Source of the DNA: Cliona cf. orientalis
Taxonomy: Eukaryota > Porifera > Demospongiae > Clionaida > Clionaidae
NCBI GenBank assembly: GCA_963930775.1
Contig: OZ005689.1
Span: forward strand, 26,472,058 to 26,536,057
DNA length: 64,000 nt
Direction: 5' to 3'
The notes under the pieces are model-generated. The model did not search any database. It worked only from the letters and a program-made list of their open reading frames with translations, and was not told the origin of the DNA. The position numbers were made by a program, and so were the translations under genes. Numbering within the stretch: position 1 is the stretch's first letter; every line of letters begins with the position of its first letter. Of the stretch, positions 31,038-42,199 are shown in pieces.

Positions 31038-31903
31038 CACATGTCACACATGTATGAAACCAAAATTGAATACGCTTTTCACCAGAAAGAGGCTGGGCAG
31101 TAGACTACTATGCGGTATGGCATCGCAGGAGCTCAAGACAACTCTTCCACATTCATCGATGAGTGTGGAAGTGTGGCTACCACATCTTGGACAACATCTA
31201 AGAGCGAAAAGGTGACACAGACTTACATAGACGGCGATCATTTCTCAGACAGTTACACTGGAGCTCTAGAGCTGACGATGATAAATGTATAGTTGAACAT
31301 TGACTGCGTTTCTTTGTCGCTATTACTTTCTCCATAATTATCACCGGATCCGTTGTATTTACACTCGAGTAAGCCATTGGCCGAGTTTTATTTTCTATAG
31401 CCGAATGATGATATTTTTGGCTGTTCGGATCATTGGAGTGAGTACGGTAGTTTGTTATTTACCTATAGCTTGTCACAGTATGCATATTATTTCACTACAC
31501 TGGCACAGTCAGTAATGTAATATGTCGTGTACAATTATTTCAGTAGACTGCCTACATGGAATAGTACCATATGGCAGGTAATTTTCATGGGGTGCTAATT
31601 TTTGTTATTTTTGTGGTTGACTTGGCAGTCACGAAATACTTCCATGCACGAAAATTACTGCTTACGGTGATGTGAGTTCATGATAATCGGCGTGGTCACA
31701 AACCTCGTAGTAGCGCAACCAACACCTCCCAGTATTGGCAAGCAACAGTAGCCACTGTCATCCAGCTGAAAGTGTCTATATTCTTCTATCTCATATTTTT
31801 CTCCATTATATTTATGCAAAGCAATGTACACACAAATAGCAGAAATATGTGCTAATATTAAATGTGAGCCCAGAAATTATTCTTAAAGTATGGTATAGAT
31901 GAA
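31038..31903. other. No gene recognised
   Basis: AT-rich sequence without a convincing frame. A perfect hairpin-forming palindrome CTTCCACATTCATCGATGAG.. GTGGAAG lies near 31143-31170. Confidence 0.4.
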
Positions 31904-32390
31904 CAGGGTTTCATTTAGGGGGGGGCGGGAGGGGTCACTCGCCCCCCCTTGGAAGCTGGCTGCCCCCCCCCCTTGAGAGTTGCCACCATCCATACATGCA
32001 ATATATGCACAAGTAAATGGTGAAAGTGTCCAAAGCGGCAGTTTTGCTCATTTTAAAGCCATAATTTAGCTAAAGCTTCGCGCTACGCGCGGTAGGAGAT
32101 ATATCCCACATCCTTGCAACATTTGACTTGAAATAGAGGGAAACCAGTGGATATTACTGACAGACTTTCCCCACCCGAGTGCTCAGAAGCCACCAGAAAC
32201 AGTCTCAGACGTTGAAACATTAAAAAATTTTCCTGGGGGAGCATACCCCCAGACCCCCCTAATATAATGAAGTTGATGAGCACAACGTCATTCTTCACAA
32301 ATGGAAAAACATACTATAGTGTTTGCCCCCCCTTAACTCTGGAATTGTCGCGTTTGCCCCCCCTTGACGAAAATCCTAAATGAAACCCTG
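31904..32390. mobile_element. hAT-like MITE with CAGGGTTTCATTTAG ends
   Basis: 487 bp. Inverted ends CAGGGTTTCATTTAGG and CCTAAATGAAACCCTG, flanked by GATGAA on both sides (31898-31903 and 32391-32396). Several long C and G runs and no gene. It lies just past the 3' end of the LINE. Confidence 0.85.
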
Positions 32391-32402
32391 GATGAATTAA
32401 GG

Positions 32403-34560
32403 TTAGGGGTAAAGAATTCCATGTACGTAAACTTCAGAGTAATAAAACTGGTTGGTATGAGCAAATACAGATTGAAAATATAATTGAGGAGCCTGAGCTA
32501 AAGTGGCAGTTGATCTGGTGACCCGTTGATTTGGTGATTGAAAACGGAAAATGTTAGGTGGAAAACACATCATATTATGAACAATCTTAAACATGGTAGA
32601 TATATCAATGAAGATTCTCCTGTCCTTGTGACTGCAGCTGGCACATCTCTAGCATAGTCGCAGCTCTCGTTACAGATCTTTGTACACATTCTCAAAGCAA
32701 ATTTTTGCACTCCTTCAATTAGCGTGATATCACCAGCTTTATATTATGGGTTCCACACTGGACTGCCATATTCGAGATGAGGTCTTACAAGTGATATGTA
32801 CATTTGAAGTAGGGTATTCAAGTTAGCATGTTGATAAAACCTACGATACAGCATCCTGAGCATTCTCTTAGCCTTGCTACAGATCGTACATATATGATTG
32901 GGCCACGAAAGGTCATGTGAGGAGATCAACAAGCCAAGGTACTTGTATGCATCAGTATGCTGCAGAATCTGACTGTTCAGTTTAAGGACTGGTGTGGAGG
33001 CACTTTGCTTTTTGCGTGTAACTTTCATTGCTTTGCACTTTTGAACGTTGATTGATGTCCACCCAATGAGCAATTGCATCAACGTCAGCCTGGAGATGAA
33101 GGTAGTCTTCAAGACTCGAGACAGGTCTGTACAAGAGCATATCCGCATGCATACAGCACCAGGTTGCTGCCAACTGAGAGACCTATGTTGCTAGCTCCAT
33201 CAATGTAGATCAGAAATAACAATGGTCCAAGAACCGACCCTTGTGGTACCCCAGATAATACTGTAGTAGCACCATTCACCACCAATTATCGCATTCAATC
33301 AGTGAGGTAGCTCCTGATCCATCTGATCAATATTACATCCAATTGTTTCTCGTCCAATTTACTGAGCAGGGCTTCATGAGGGACTGTGTCAAACGCCTTC
33401 TTAAAGTCGAAAAACACAGTTTAACTTCTTCCCCTTTTTCCAGTAACTCCAGCCAGCTGTGACATGTCCCCAGAGAGCAGATATCATTGATTTGTCTGCC
33501 TGGAAACCCCACTGATTTCCAGATAGAGGATGCTTACTCTGTATATGATCCATTATTAGGCCATGGATGTACTTTTCCAACAGTTTACTCAGAACTGATA
33601 GTAATGATATGGGGCAGTAATTGGTGGGACTTGCATTTTCAGAGGACTTCGGAATTGGTACAATGGATGACAATTTCCAAGAGTGTGGAAAAACTCCGGT
33701 TTGGATGCTCATGTTAAAAATCATGGCAATTGGCGTAGCTATGCTCTCGGCTGTTTCCTTCAGCATTCTTCCTGAGATCTTATCGGGACCAGAGGCCTTC
33801 GAAGTGTCTAATGGTTTTTAGCATTACTAACACCTCCTGCTCGGTGCAGAGAAGACTTTCCGGGCATTCGTGGCTGCGGCTATCATCCTGCTTGTAGACA
33901 GTGGCATAAGCTTTGTGTTAAAGCAATCAGCAAAGAAGGCATTCAGCATGTTGGCTTTGTCTAAGTAATCACTTTGTCTAAGTAATCATTAGCTTTTTGT
34001 CCGTTGTGAGACAGTGTTGGAATTGTTGATTGACTAATGCTCAAGTATTTCATAGTTTTCCAAAACTGTTTTTTGTTCGATATGGACAGATTATTAGCAA
34101 ACAATTCTTTTTTTTTTATTGTCGAAGCATGGATGATACAGTCTTGTTACAATAAGCCCTGAAGTACTTCCAGTGATTTGGCTGGTTATTTTTTCTGGCC
34201 CTTCTAAAGAGACTATTTGTTTTTCGCATGGCTCTAAGCAGGTTTTTGGTCAGCCAGGGAAGGTTTTTACGTCAAGGTAACATTCCTTTTGGAATGCACT
34301 TTTCCATTATTTCCCTAAAGCAGCTTTCCCAATCCCTCAGTGACCTGTTTACATCACTCTCGTCTACTATGTCATCCCAGGTTCGGTTTGCTCATGACAA
34401 ATCCCTGTAGGTATGGTTTAGTAACAAATAAGATCACGAGCGAGATTGAGCGAGTGTATCGATTACATCATTGCTTGTGTAGTGCCATGCCTCTGGACTG
34501 GTTTGTGTTACGAGATTTAAAATTACGGAATTTAATTTTGAGAGCCTTTTCGAACTTTCC
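32403..34560 (-). pseudogene. CR1/L2-like non-LTR retrotransposon relic (linker and RT)
   Basis: Reading minus strand from 34560: an endonuclease-RT linker (WDDIVDESDVNRSL, LPWLTKNLLRAMRKTN, LFRRARKNNQPNHW), then the RT: SGPDKISGRMLKETAES, WKLSSIVPIPKS, ISLLSVLSKLLEKYIH, FFDFKKAFDTVPHEALL, SGVPQGSVLGPLLFLIY and the thumb and C-terminal region (YLGLLISSHDLSWPNH, LVRPHLEYGSPVWNP). The catalytic YADD box is damaged: near 33140 TATGCA is followed by TGCGGATATG, costing the first Asp and the frame. A 17-bp tandem duplication (GATTACTTAGACAAAG, about 33955-33990) adds another lesion. I assign it to the CR1/L2 side of LINEs by motif style. Confidence 0.8.
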
Positions 34561-34639
34561 GTGAAAATTACCTGCTGTATGGTAGCTATTGCACTATACA
34601 TGGTTTTCTACGCTAAGGTGTGAAGGAAATTTAATGAGA

Positions 34640-34904
34640 TGCAAATGATATTCCGCACCCTTTCTGGAAGTTCCGGCCAGATTCCTGTCACACCCATTGG
34701 TGGGATTCGAATGTATTGCGCTCTACTGGAGTAGCGTGCGTTTCTAGAACACTATACTTACTGAGTTATGGCTCAAAGAAGTCAGCATTGTGGCTAACAT
34801 TAGCCATCCGTGATACGGAGCTGTTGCCGTAGTTGCATAGTTGCATGTAGGCCTTAACTCAAATTTTCAGTGCAGTATGCATGGTTTTCTCGTAGACAGT
34901 CACA
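34640..34904 (+). repeat. Right-end fragment of a TGTGAC-type element (family I)
   Basis: Ends ATGCATGGTTTTCTCGTAGA.. CAGTCACA at 34904. Its inner part TCTAGAACACTATA..GAGTTATGGCTCAAAG recurs next to the left end at 55238, so these are opposite ends of one family whose TIR is a variant of family A (..AAAACCATGCAT). It abuts PLE2. Confidence 0.6.
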
Positions 34905-36433
34905 CGTCGGTTGTTATATGGAGATTCGTACGCACTCAAAGGAAACAGCTCCAAGGTATATCGATATCTTGATATTATGGGCTGATACCGAAGAAGACTT
35001 GGATCAATTTCTCTTGGATATGAATAGCTTCAATCCCGCCCTCCAGTATACTCACCAGCATTCTACTTTGTCTATGGATTACCTCGACTTGATCATCTAC
35101 AAGGGCCCATTGTTTTCATATACCAACATCCTGGACACCAATCTGCACCAGTACTTGCACTATACATCGTGTCACCCAAGAGCAGTCTACAAGTCCATCA
35201 TCACAGGAGAACTTGTCTGATATGTTAAAACTAACACAATGAAAGTGAATTAGGAAGCGATGATAAACATGACTACTAGCAAGGAGATCTCCTGTAAAAC
35301 CAGTAGAAAGAACATCTGTATGAAAACAGTGCAATTTCTCACAAAATTTCAAGCCAAGTTCTATTACCCACCTCTATATAAGTGTCCACCTTCACCCCGA
35401 TATAAGATTCTTAAACACATAGTACTGGAGAATTAACATACTCTACTGAGTGTGATACCAGCCCCACGGTTTATTCCATTAAAACATCCAACACTAAGAG
35501 ATAAATTTGGAAGAACAAAATTATTAATGCCAACAGACAACCAGTTATCTTTACCCCGTGCGCATGCGCAAGGGGGTAAAGCAATCGGTTTGTCCGTCTG
35601 TTGTCGTCGTCGTCGTCGGCACGAAAATCGCCAGATCTCGAGTTCTAGGTGTTTGCGTGATGTAAGCACAACCAATCGATAGATATCGGTGAAAAACTGG
35701 TTTGTACGGCCTTTGAATTGCTCAAAAAGGCGTGCTAGCGCTACAAATCGGGCATTTTCTGTTCAACATTCTGTGGTTTATCGACCGCACCCACTCTTTT
35801 TGCATGCTGATGCGACTGCGCATGCTCAAGCACAGTGTTGGAAAGGGTCGTCAGGTCATAAAACAGCTCTGCCGCGGAGTGTTGCACTACTACGCTATAG
35901 TGGCTACAGAGCGCGCGGGGTATGTGCTCTACAGAGCTCTAGTTTATCCATGCTACTTTAAATGAACACACCACCTCACATGTAACAGCCAGCCAACTGC
36001 CAGGACGAAGCGCTGCAATCATCCCAGGTGTGTCACATGCAAACACTTAAACTGTAGTAAGTACTTCACATCCACAATAGCAGGAACAACCTATACAATT
36101 AAACATGATTTCAACTGCAATTCTAGAAACTTAATTTACTTGATAACCTTTAAGAAATGTCACAAATAGTATGTTGGACTGACCACTACACAGCTCAACA
36201 TTAGCATTAACCACCACAGATCAAATATTCTCAACCATAAGTTGATTTACCACTGCCTGCACTTCAATTTTCCTGACCTCTCTCTCAAACACCTATCTGT
36301 TCAAGCCATAGATAGTCCCAGATAACTGCCTAAACCCCTCAGAGGAGCTATAGAAGTTGGAGGCATACTGGATATACAAGCACTGAGAACCCTGCAACCC
36401 CTTGGACTTCATGTCAGTACAGGAGTAAAATAG
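34905..36433 (+). pseudogene. Penelope-like element 2 (PLE2): RT end, linker, GIY-YIG relic
   Basis: The 34870-35220 frame contains RYIDILILWADTEEDLDQF, the Penelope RYIDDILILW box with one Asp missing, then MDYLDLIIYKG and SCHPRAVYKSIITGELV. Linker pieces continue to about 35540, where another repeat interrupts. After it come CVTCKHLNCSKYF, TYTIKHDFNCNSRN and LIYLITFKKCHK*YVGLTTT, the Cys-His plus GIY-YIG region, with an in-frame TAG near 36169. The tail ALRTLQPLGLHVSTG is also typical. No intact frame survives. Confidence 0.72.
35546..35965. repeat. Family C insertion within PLE2
   Basis: Starts near GTGCGCATGCGCAAGGGGGT and carries GTAAAGCAATCGGTTTGTC, a (GTC) run at about 35602-35617, and GACTGCGCATGCTCAAGC. 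The leading part recurs at 41203-41300. PLE2 coding sequence stops before it and resumes after it. Ends and TSD are not clear. Confidence 0.5.
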
Positions 36434-36476
36434 ACTACATACACATACACATGAGAAAGTGTATTTCTATTATGTA

Positions 36477-36867
36477 CTGTATTTCCTTGATTAAACGCCC
36501 AGGCGTTTATTTACCCGGCGTTAAAACGGGGCCGGCGTTTAATGGTCTTCTGGCCACACCACTCGCGGATTCTACGTGCGTCCACGCCAAACTGACGAGC
36601 AGCTGCTTCTTTAGATGTCTTTTCGGCCGACTCGATCGCTTTAAGCTTAAAGCTTAGGTCGTACGAGCACCTTTTTCTTTGCTGCGCCATCGTACATGTA
36701 GCCAGATACCGAGACTAGACTAGCATATCGCCACACCCACAAGCGTACACGTGGCCCTGTTTGCTTCGCGCCACGCCCACTCCGTAATGACCCAGTGTTT
36801 ATTACGTACACAGCGCCTTATACCCCCGGCGTATAAACGGGGCCTGCGTTTATTCGAGGAAATACAG
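36477..36867 (-). mobile_element. pogo/Tc1-like MITE with TA duplication
   Basis: 391 bp. Ends CTGTATTTCCTTGATTAAACG and CGTTTATTCGAGGAAATACAG are inverted repeats flanked by TA (36475-36476 and 36868-36869). GGCGTTTA-type repeats follow inside both ends. It keeps a 59-codon DNA-binding-domain frame on the minus strand. Confidence 0.88.
36511..36690 (-). CDS. Truncated pogo-type transposase N-terminus (Brinker/Psq-like HTH)
   Basis: 59 codons starting MAQQRKRCSYDLSFKLKAIE, then EKTSKEAAARQFGVDARRIR and EWC. This is the helix-turn-helix that opens many pogo-like transposases (BrkDBD/CENP-B N-terminal class). The frame runs into the left TIR and stops at 36511-36513, so no catalytic domain remains. 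The frame has no lesions, which is unusual for a MITE. It could bind its own TIR; that is inference. Start chosen as the only Met ahead of the domain. Confidence 0.7.
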   Translation of the reverse strand: MAQQRKRCSYDLSFKLKAIESAEKTSKEAAARQFGVDARRIREWCGQKTIKRRPRFNAG

Positions 36868-37069
36868 TACATGAATCAGTACTTAGTTGTATGCCCAGAA
36901 TGCATGCATGTAAATGATAAGTTGTGTCTGTTGCTACCACTGGGTCATGGGGCTCAAACATGTGGGTGGCTAGTGAGGCAGTTGGACATGGCAAACGTTT
37001 ACAATCACATCCTAATCTAGATAATACTATAATACTATTATATTACGTAGCATACACTGATACTCACCA

Positions 37070-37456
37070 CAGGGGCGTAGCCAGGATTCTGAGTAAGGGG
37101 GGCTTGACAGTGCGCGCGAAACATTTTTGCTTTGACCACGCCCATTAATTAGGATCACGTGATCACACTATTGACTATTGAACTTCGACCTCTATGCTAA
37201 AGTATAGTGTACTAAGGTTGCGCAAGTTCGTATACACCGCCGTGCTTTATGCGCTGAAACGTATGGATTTCTCTACAGCTGAAATGGATTGTTAAGATGT
37301 AAGTTAGAGCAGTACAATGCAGTATTCGTAGAGTGCTTACTGCAAAGAAGCTAATGTTAACTGTTTCCATGCCCACTATGGATGATGACGAAGCGGGGGC
37401 TTGAGCCCCCAAAGCCCCCCCCCCCCCCCCCCCCCCCCCCTCTGCCTACACCACTG
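37070..37456. mobile_element. hAT-like MITE with CAGGGGCGTAG ends, 5-bp TSD
   Basis: 387 bp. Left end CAGGGGCGTAGCCAGG, right end CTGCCTACACCACTG, flanked by CACCA (37065-37069 and 37457-37461). A run of about 30 C lies at 37411-37440, right beside GGGGGCTTGAGCCCCC. No gene. Confidence 0.82.
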
Positions 37457-37461
37457 CACCA

Positions 37462-39111
37462 GTGTGTCTAAGCGCTTCTCGGGAGATCTACCAGACCTGT
37501 TTTGAACAGCTCAAAAGAATACTGTGCACCCAGTAAAGCAAGACTGGGGGCTTACTACTCGCGCTGTGTAGAATCCTTTGAGGGCTTCACTTTCTGCATG
37601 AGCTAATCCAGCACAAATTATTGCCAGGACATGAAACACAGCTATACTGAGAGTTTTCACTCAGAGAGTACACTCAGAAGCATACTCATCACAAAAATGG
37701 CTTTCAGCACATTGTACTATGACTATGGCGTACTGTAGACGCCCTCTCAGAGACTGACTCTGTTATCATGTCGACCACCGTTGGTGTTTCCAAACAGGCT
37801 TTGTAGCTTCTTACCGCTCGCAATATTTTTTATCCGTAACAATGAATGATTGCAGGAACGGAAATGTGTACTTTAACAGGGCGGCACGTGCATTTCCAGT
37901 CCATCTGAAAGATAATGTATAGTCCCTGGTGTAACGTTGAAAACAAGCCAGTGGCTAGGGGACAAGGTTAGACTGAGTCAGCAGCTGCTCTGTGCAGAGA
38001 GAGGGAGTGGGATTGTTGATGGTCACATTAGTTCTAGTTAAGTCTGCTATACAGTATGTGTTGAATATCTATCACTTGTGCAGCACCCCATCAACTATAA
38101 CATGCCCAAAGGACATAACTACGCAAACTTGTGTATGTGTATCTTCATTCACTGTTCCCTCTCATCATCCACCTACCCTATATAATCATCCACACCCCTC
38201 AGATAGCTGGCAGGTGTGCACTACACACTCCATTCTATAATTCCATACTCATAACTCTGGTGGTTGTGCCGTAACTGATTATCCCTACAAATCTTGTTTA
38301 TATACTTTTTGGCCCTCCCATCCCTACTTCATCCTTCAATTTCATTGTTTTTTATAGTTGTATATAATTATAGCTAATCCACTCATAGAAAAATTAATAC
38401 TAGAATGCATGCCTGTACTTACACAAGAGCTGAATCTGAAATTGTCGACACTGCAGCACTCTTCAATTGTCAGATCATGTCCTTGTTTTATTGGTTTGTA
38501 ATAATCTTCTTGACTAGTTTTTATTCAGAACATGAACATAATGATTACATTAGACCACATGATATTGTATTTGCTGACGATAAATTATGGATAGCGCTAG
38601 CATCCACTACAATCACTTTGAATTTAGGCTTAGGCTCAGTCTTATCTTGTGGGACCTCTTCATGAAGTGACAAATCATATCTGACCTCTTTGGGCTTTAT
38701 GCTCCTAATTATAGCTGCTACTTAATGATTGTTATAGTAGTATAATATGTTTAACTCACAAAGGTTTAGATTTAATTTCCTACTCAGCTAAGCCAAGAGA
38801 AGCCAATGCTGCCATGATTCTGACTAGGCCTTTAGCAACTATATATACTTATTATTTATCACGTGCAACATACTGTGGTAGTCCTCAGGTGAGTGGTCAA
38901 GACAATTTATTACCACATGTGAACTAGCCACTTCTATCAGTATTCAGCTCAAACCTTAGTTTGTACAGATCAACCATACACAGGTCAATTTGGCTTGGAT
39001 GGGACCAAAGTCATATAATTCATCTCACATATAATGTATGTAGATTTATGTGAAGATAGACTATCGTCCGCATCTAAAATTTCTTTTTTTTTTGCCATAG
39101 CCATTGCCATA
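37462..39111. other. No gene recognised
   Basis: AT-rich sequence without a credible gene. 38292-38345 (CCCATCCCTACTTCATCC..) resembles an arm of the foldback repeat at 48077-48415, so part of this is likely an old copy. Confidence 0.4.
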
Positions 39112-39463
39112 CCGTAGTAACTGGTTGTTAAGCGCATGCGCTTATAACACGCGGCAGCAAGAAGATATGCGCTTAACAGGAAGCATGCACTTAATTAAAA
39201 GTGCTAAAATACGGTAGGTGGGGCGTGCATAAAGAACGTGTCGAGGGTAGAAAGGCCTACAGCGATGGCCAAGAAGCGACCAGAGAGCGTAAGTCTTGAC
39301 GTTTTCTTGTCCAGCCTACTTTTAGCCTTCTTTCTGGGCTCATGTAACCGATCTCTCGTCATTCAGGTAGCTTGCTGGGCATGTGCGCCTAACAAAGAGC
39401 GGTAAAGCTCGCACAAAACTATGCGCTTAACAGCGAGCAGCACTTAACAACCAGTTTCTACGG
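39112..39463 (+). mobile_element. TA MITE (family F) retaining a start codon and splice donor
   Basis: 352 bp. Ends CCGTAGTAACTGGTTGTTAAG and CTTAACAACCAGTTTCTACGG, TA on both sides (39110-39111 and 39464-39465). TTAAGCGCATGCGCTTA palindromes lie inside. Near 39264 ATGGCCAAGAAGCGACCAGA runs to AGAGC|GTAAGT, which looks like a short first coding exon with a strong 5' splice site. I infer it derives from a Tc1/pogo-type autonomous element. Confidence 0.8.
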
Positions 39464-39839
39464 TACTGGAAAGTCTGGTTAATAAGCGCATGTGCTTATC
39501 ACTCTCGGTGGTAAGGAAACATGCGCCTATTAGACAATATGTGCTTAATAGAGAGTGAAGTTTTGGCCCTGCCCACTGCCAGCACGTTCGAGCGTTCAAT
39601 CGCAAAGCTAGCAAGTTATGAACACAGTGATTCTTGGACTAAGCTCCGTAAAAGTTCATGGAAGTACGATTGAAAGCCATCGCTGGAAGAAAACCATGGA
39701 AAAATAGCCGATTTCTTTGGCGCTCACTTCAGTCAAGACAGAGGTCAAGAGCCCGAACCCGTCTCTGAGTCAGTGGAACATCGAAGTGTTGAGTATAGCC
39801 GATCCCATGCAGCTGGCTATCCGAAAATAGGTTGGTAAA

Positions 39840-40832
39840 TGTGACTGGATTTGGGAAAACCCTCCGTAAGGGATCCGCACGCGATTCGCACAATGCGCGT
39901 TTTTAGTAGCTCAGGTCGAAATTTGTCAAAGTCCAGATTTTGTCATATACATGTCAAACAACACTTCTTCTAACTGTTGCCGTCTTCTACGGAGGCTAGT
40001 CGTGCTATACGAAGGCGAAATAAGCCTTCATTTTGACCTAGTTGGGCGGAGCCCAACCTTCGCGGGGAGAGGGGGAAGGTTGGGAATCACGCGTATACCC
40101 GGACTTGTTCCAACTGCAGAAAATTTGCAGTCCAATCAGATTGCAGGATTCAAGTGGCTCAAGTGGCTGTTAACCGCGAGCTTAGCGAGAAGCGTGAATC
40201 GGCTGGTTGGTGATGTTCACGGCGAACGCAGTTCGGGAAGCGGCTGTTGCTGCCAGTAGGACGATGGGCTACGAAGGGATGAAGTCAGAGCAGCTGGAAC
40301 AAATCCGGGTATACGCGTGATTCCCAACCTTCCCCCTCTCCCGCGAAGGTTGGGCTCCGCCCAACTAATTTTGACCCACCTAGTCGGCACAGCCGCCGTA
40401 CACGGAGCCCGTTGCTATGGGTGGTAATTAGAATTCTCTACCTAGATACAGCTAGATTCATTGATCTACTGTACATTCGCTCACCTTTTTAGCTTCTTGG
40501 GCATCTAAGAACAATCGTCTGTCGTCAACAACGAAATTCAACTCTTGCTCGATCTTTACGTTCATTTCGAACGGCTCCGCCCAGGTCCATTTAATTGATT
40601 TCCGGGTCACGCGTAGTATGCGGAATGCCATACGCGTGCATAGCAACGCCTTTAGACCGTAATTTCTTGATTATTGGGGGTGTGGCGCGATCGCAAACAA
40701 AGCGCTGTATCTCCACAACCAAGCACACGATCGGCCTAGGACTTGAACGCGGGTTAGCTCTATGGTAGAGCTTACCAACCAGGCATTTAAACTCAATTTT
40801 CCATACGGAGGGTTTTCCCAAATCCGGTCACA
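39840..40832 (-). repeat. Family A MITE copy A3 with nested MULE-like element
   Basis: Starts TGTGACTGGATTTGGG and ends CCAAATCCGGTCACA. All A landmarks are present in reverse, including the 3' splice-donor string CGCTCACC TTTTTAGC near 40480. The 329-bp insert at 40039-40367 interrupts it. Confidence 0.88.
40039..40367. mobile_element. MULE-like MITE, 9-bp target duplication
   Basis: 329 bp with about 73-bp inverted ends beginning TAGTTGGGCGGAGCCCAACC; the arms differ by one G and one other base. The 9-bp duplication is ATTTTGACC (40030-40038 and 40368-40376), and deleting one copy plus the insert restores the family A consensus. Long TIRs plus 9-bp TSD are typical of Mutator-like elements. 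Confidence 0.85.
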
Positions 40833-40999
40833 AATTAGTTCTAGCCATGTAGAGCATGGAACACACTTGATCGAATGATGACTATTACTGTCGTCTTATT
40901 AGACAATACTTAATAACAGGAAGGAAGCATGCGCTTAATAAGCATGTGCGCTTATTAACCAGACTTTACGGTATTTGGGCAATAGCTCCCATATACATG

Positions 41000-41857
41000 C
41001 AGCAATATACTTGAATTGAAAGGAAGTATTATGCAATCAATGATCACTATTTTATTTAATGGTAAGCAGTAACAATTTGCTAACATTGACTACATCATTC
41101 TGGTGAATATGGTTTAAGGATGGTGGGCAACTAAGTAAACGAATAATATGTACATTCTTATACCTTAATTTCTGGCCAGGTGGTCACTGCGCCATAGTGG
41201 TATACTCACGCATGCGCAGCAAGGGGTAAAGCAATTGGTTTGTCTGTCTGTTGTTTGTCAGCATAAAAATCGGCAAATCTCAACATTTAAGCGAAAGTAG
41301 GGTGAATAAGTGGGATAAAATGGTGTAAGACAGCGAAAAAAATATCTTCTGTCTTGTTCTTAACCCTAGGCAATACCCAGGGAAGCTACAAATCGTGCAA
41401 GTATGTCAGACACGCCTACATCAGACACGCCCACCTAGTACCTGGTACATTATGAAGTCTATTGCGCATGCTCGAGCTTCTGAAGTATACTGCGCATGCT
41501 CGAGCTTCTTCTAGCAATGTCATTTGTGAGCATGGACATGTGGATATCAGAAGGGAACAAAAAAGTTCATGAGTAGCAAGAGAATAAACCTCAAAGAATA
41601 CAGCAGGTCTCTGTCAGTCAGGTAAATCTTACCAGTATTGGGCTACTGATATTCTGATATCAGTCTGCATCCCTAAGGAATCAGAAGTTAGACTGCAAAA
41701 GTTGCTTGAATTCTATGGCTCTCCAGAAGTTAAGTTTGAGGTATATCATTTATATATCTTGTAAAAATCAAAAATTACGTGAAAAAATAAATGTGTTTGA
41801 ATAGATATATGCTACTGATCATTAATGATGAACGGAGCAGACTAGTACTCTGATTTC
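41000..41857. other. No gene; partial family C repeat
   Basis: 41203-41300 matches the start of the family C insert of PLE2 (CATGCGCAGCAAGGGGTAAA, GGTTTGTCTGTCTGTTG). TGCGCATGCTCGAGCTTCT occurs twice in tandem at about 41463-41510. Nothing else stands out. Confidence 0.45.
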
Positions 41858-42199
41858 CTACATGTTTATAATAAAGTCATCTTTAACTGTGCTCCTAAGG
41901 GAGGACCTTGGACGTAGTCCAGTTCTTCTAGGTCCGGTTGTATTCTGAGATGTAGATAAAATGGTTTGTTCGTATTCATTCAAACGCCTGTTTGGAATAT
42001 TGCTAGGTAGCTCCCACGTGTTCTCTTTAGTATCATATCCTAACCATTTAACTCTGTATTCGTATTGACACTGGTGAGAATTATATCGTTTGGCTACTAT
42101 TTTCTCTACAATGTATGGGTCTTCATCCTCAGAATTACTGCATGTCGGGTCAGATCCTGAGATATCACTGTTGTCAGAATGATTTGAGTGTATCTCCAA
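41858..42199 (-). pseudogene. Chromodomain segment of the relic
   Basis: The 113-codon open frame has an acidic Ser/Asp-rich lead (SNHSDNSDISGSDPTCSNSEDEDP), then the chromodomain with its aromatic positions: the first aromatic Y in DPYIVEKI, W and Y in VKWLGYD, and W in NTWELPSNI. A basic Arg-rich tail follows. Chromodomains of this type bind methylated histone H3 and are also found at the C-terminus of chromoviral integrases. Upstream sequence here is not integrase-like, which argues against a plain gypsy fragment. Confidence 0.75.

Larger units (their letters stand above)
39466..40971 (+). mobile_element. TA MITE (family H) split by a family A copy
   Basis: Ends CTGGAAAGTCTGGTTAATAAG and CTTATTAACCAGACTTTACGG with TA at 39464-39465 (shared with family F) and 40972-40973. 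GCGCATGTGCTTAT-type palindromes recur inside both ends. Family A copy A3 (39840-40832) was inserted later. Confidence 0.75.

Noticed and set aside
41858-42199. Chromodomain as the tail of a gypsy integrase
   Set aside because: Reading upstream for more than 1 kb shows no integrase GPY/F, DDE or RNase H motifs, and the frame continues into unrelated blocks. A gypsy origin is not excluded but is unsupported.
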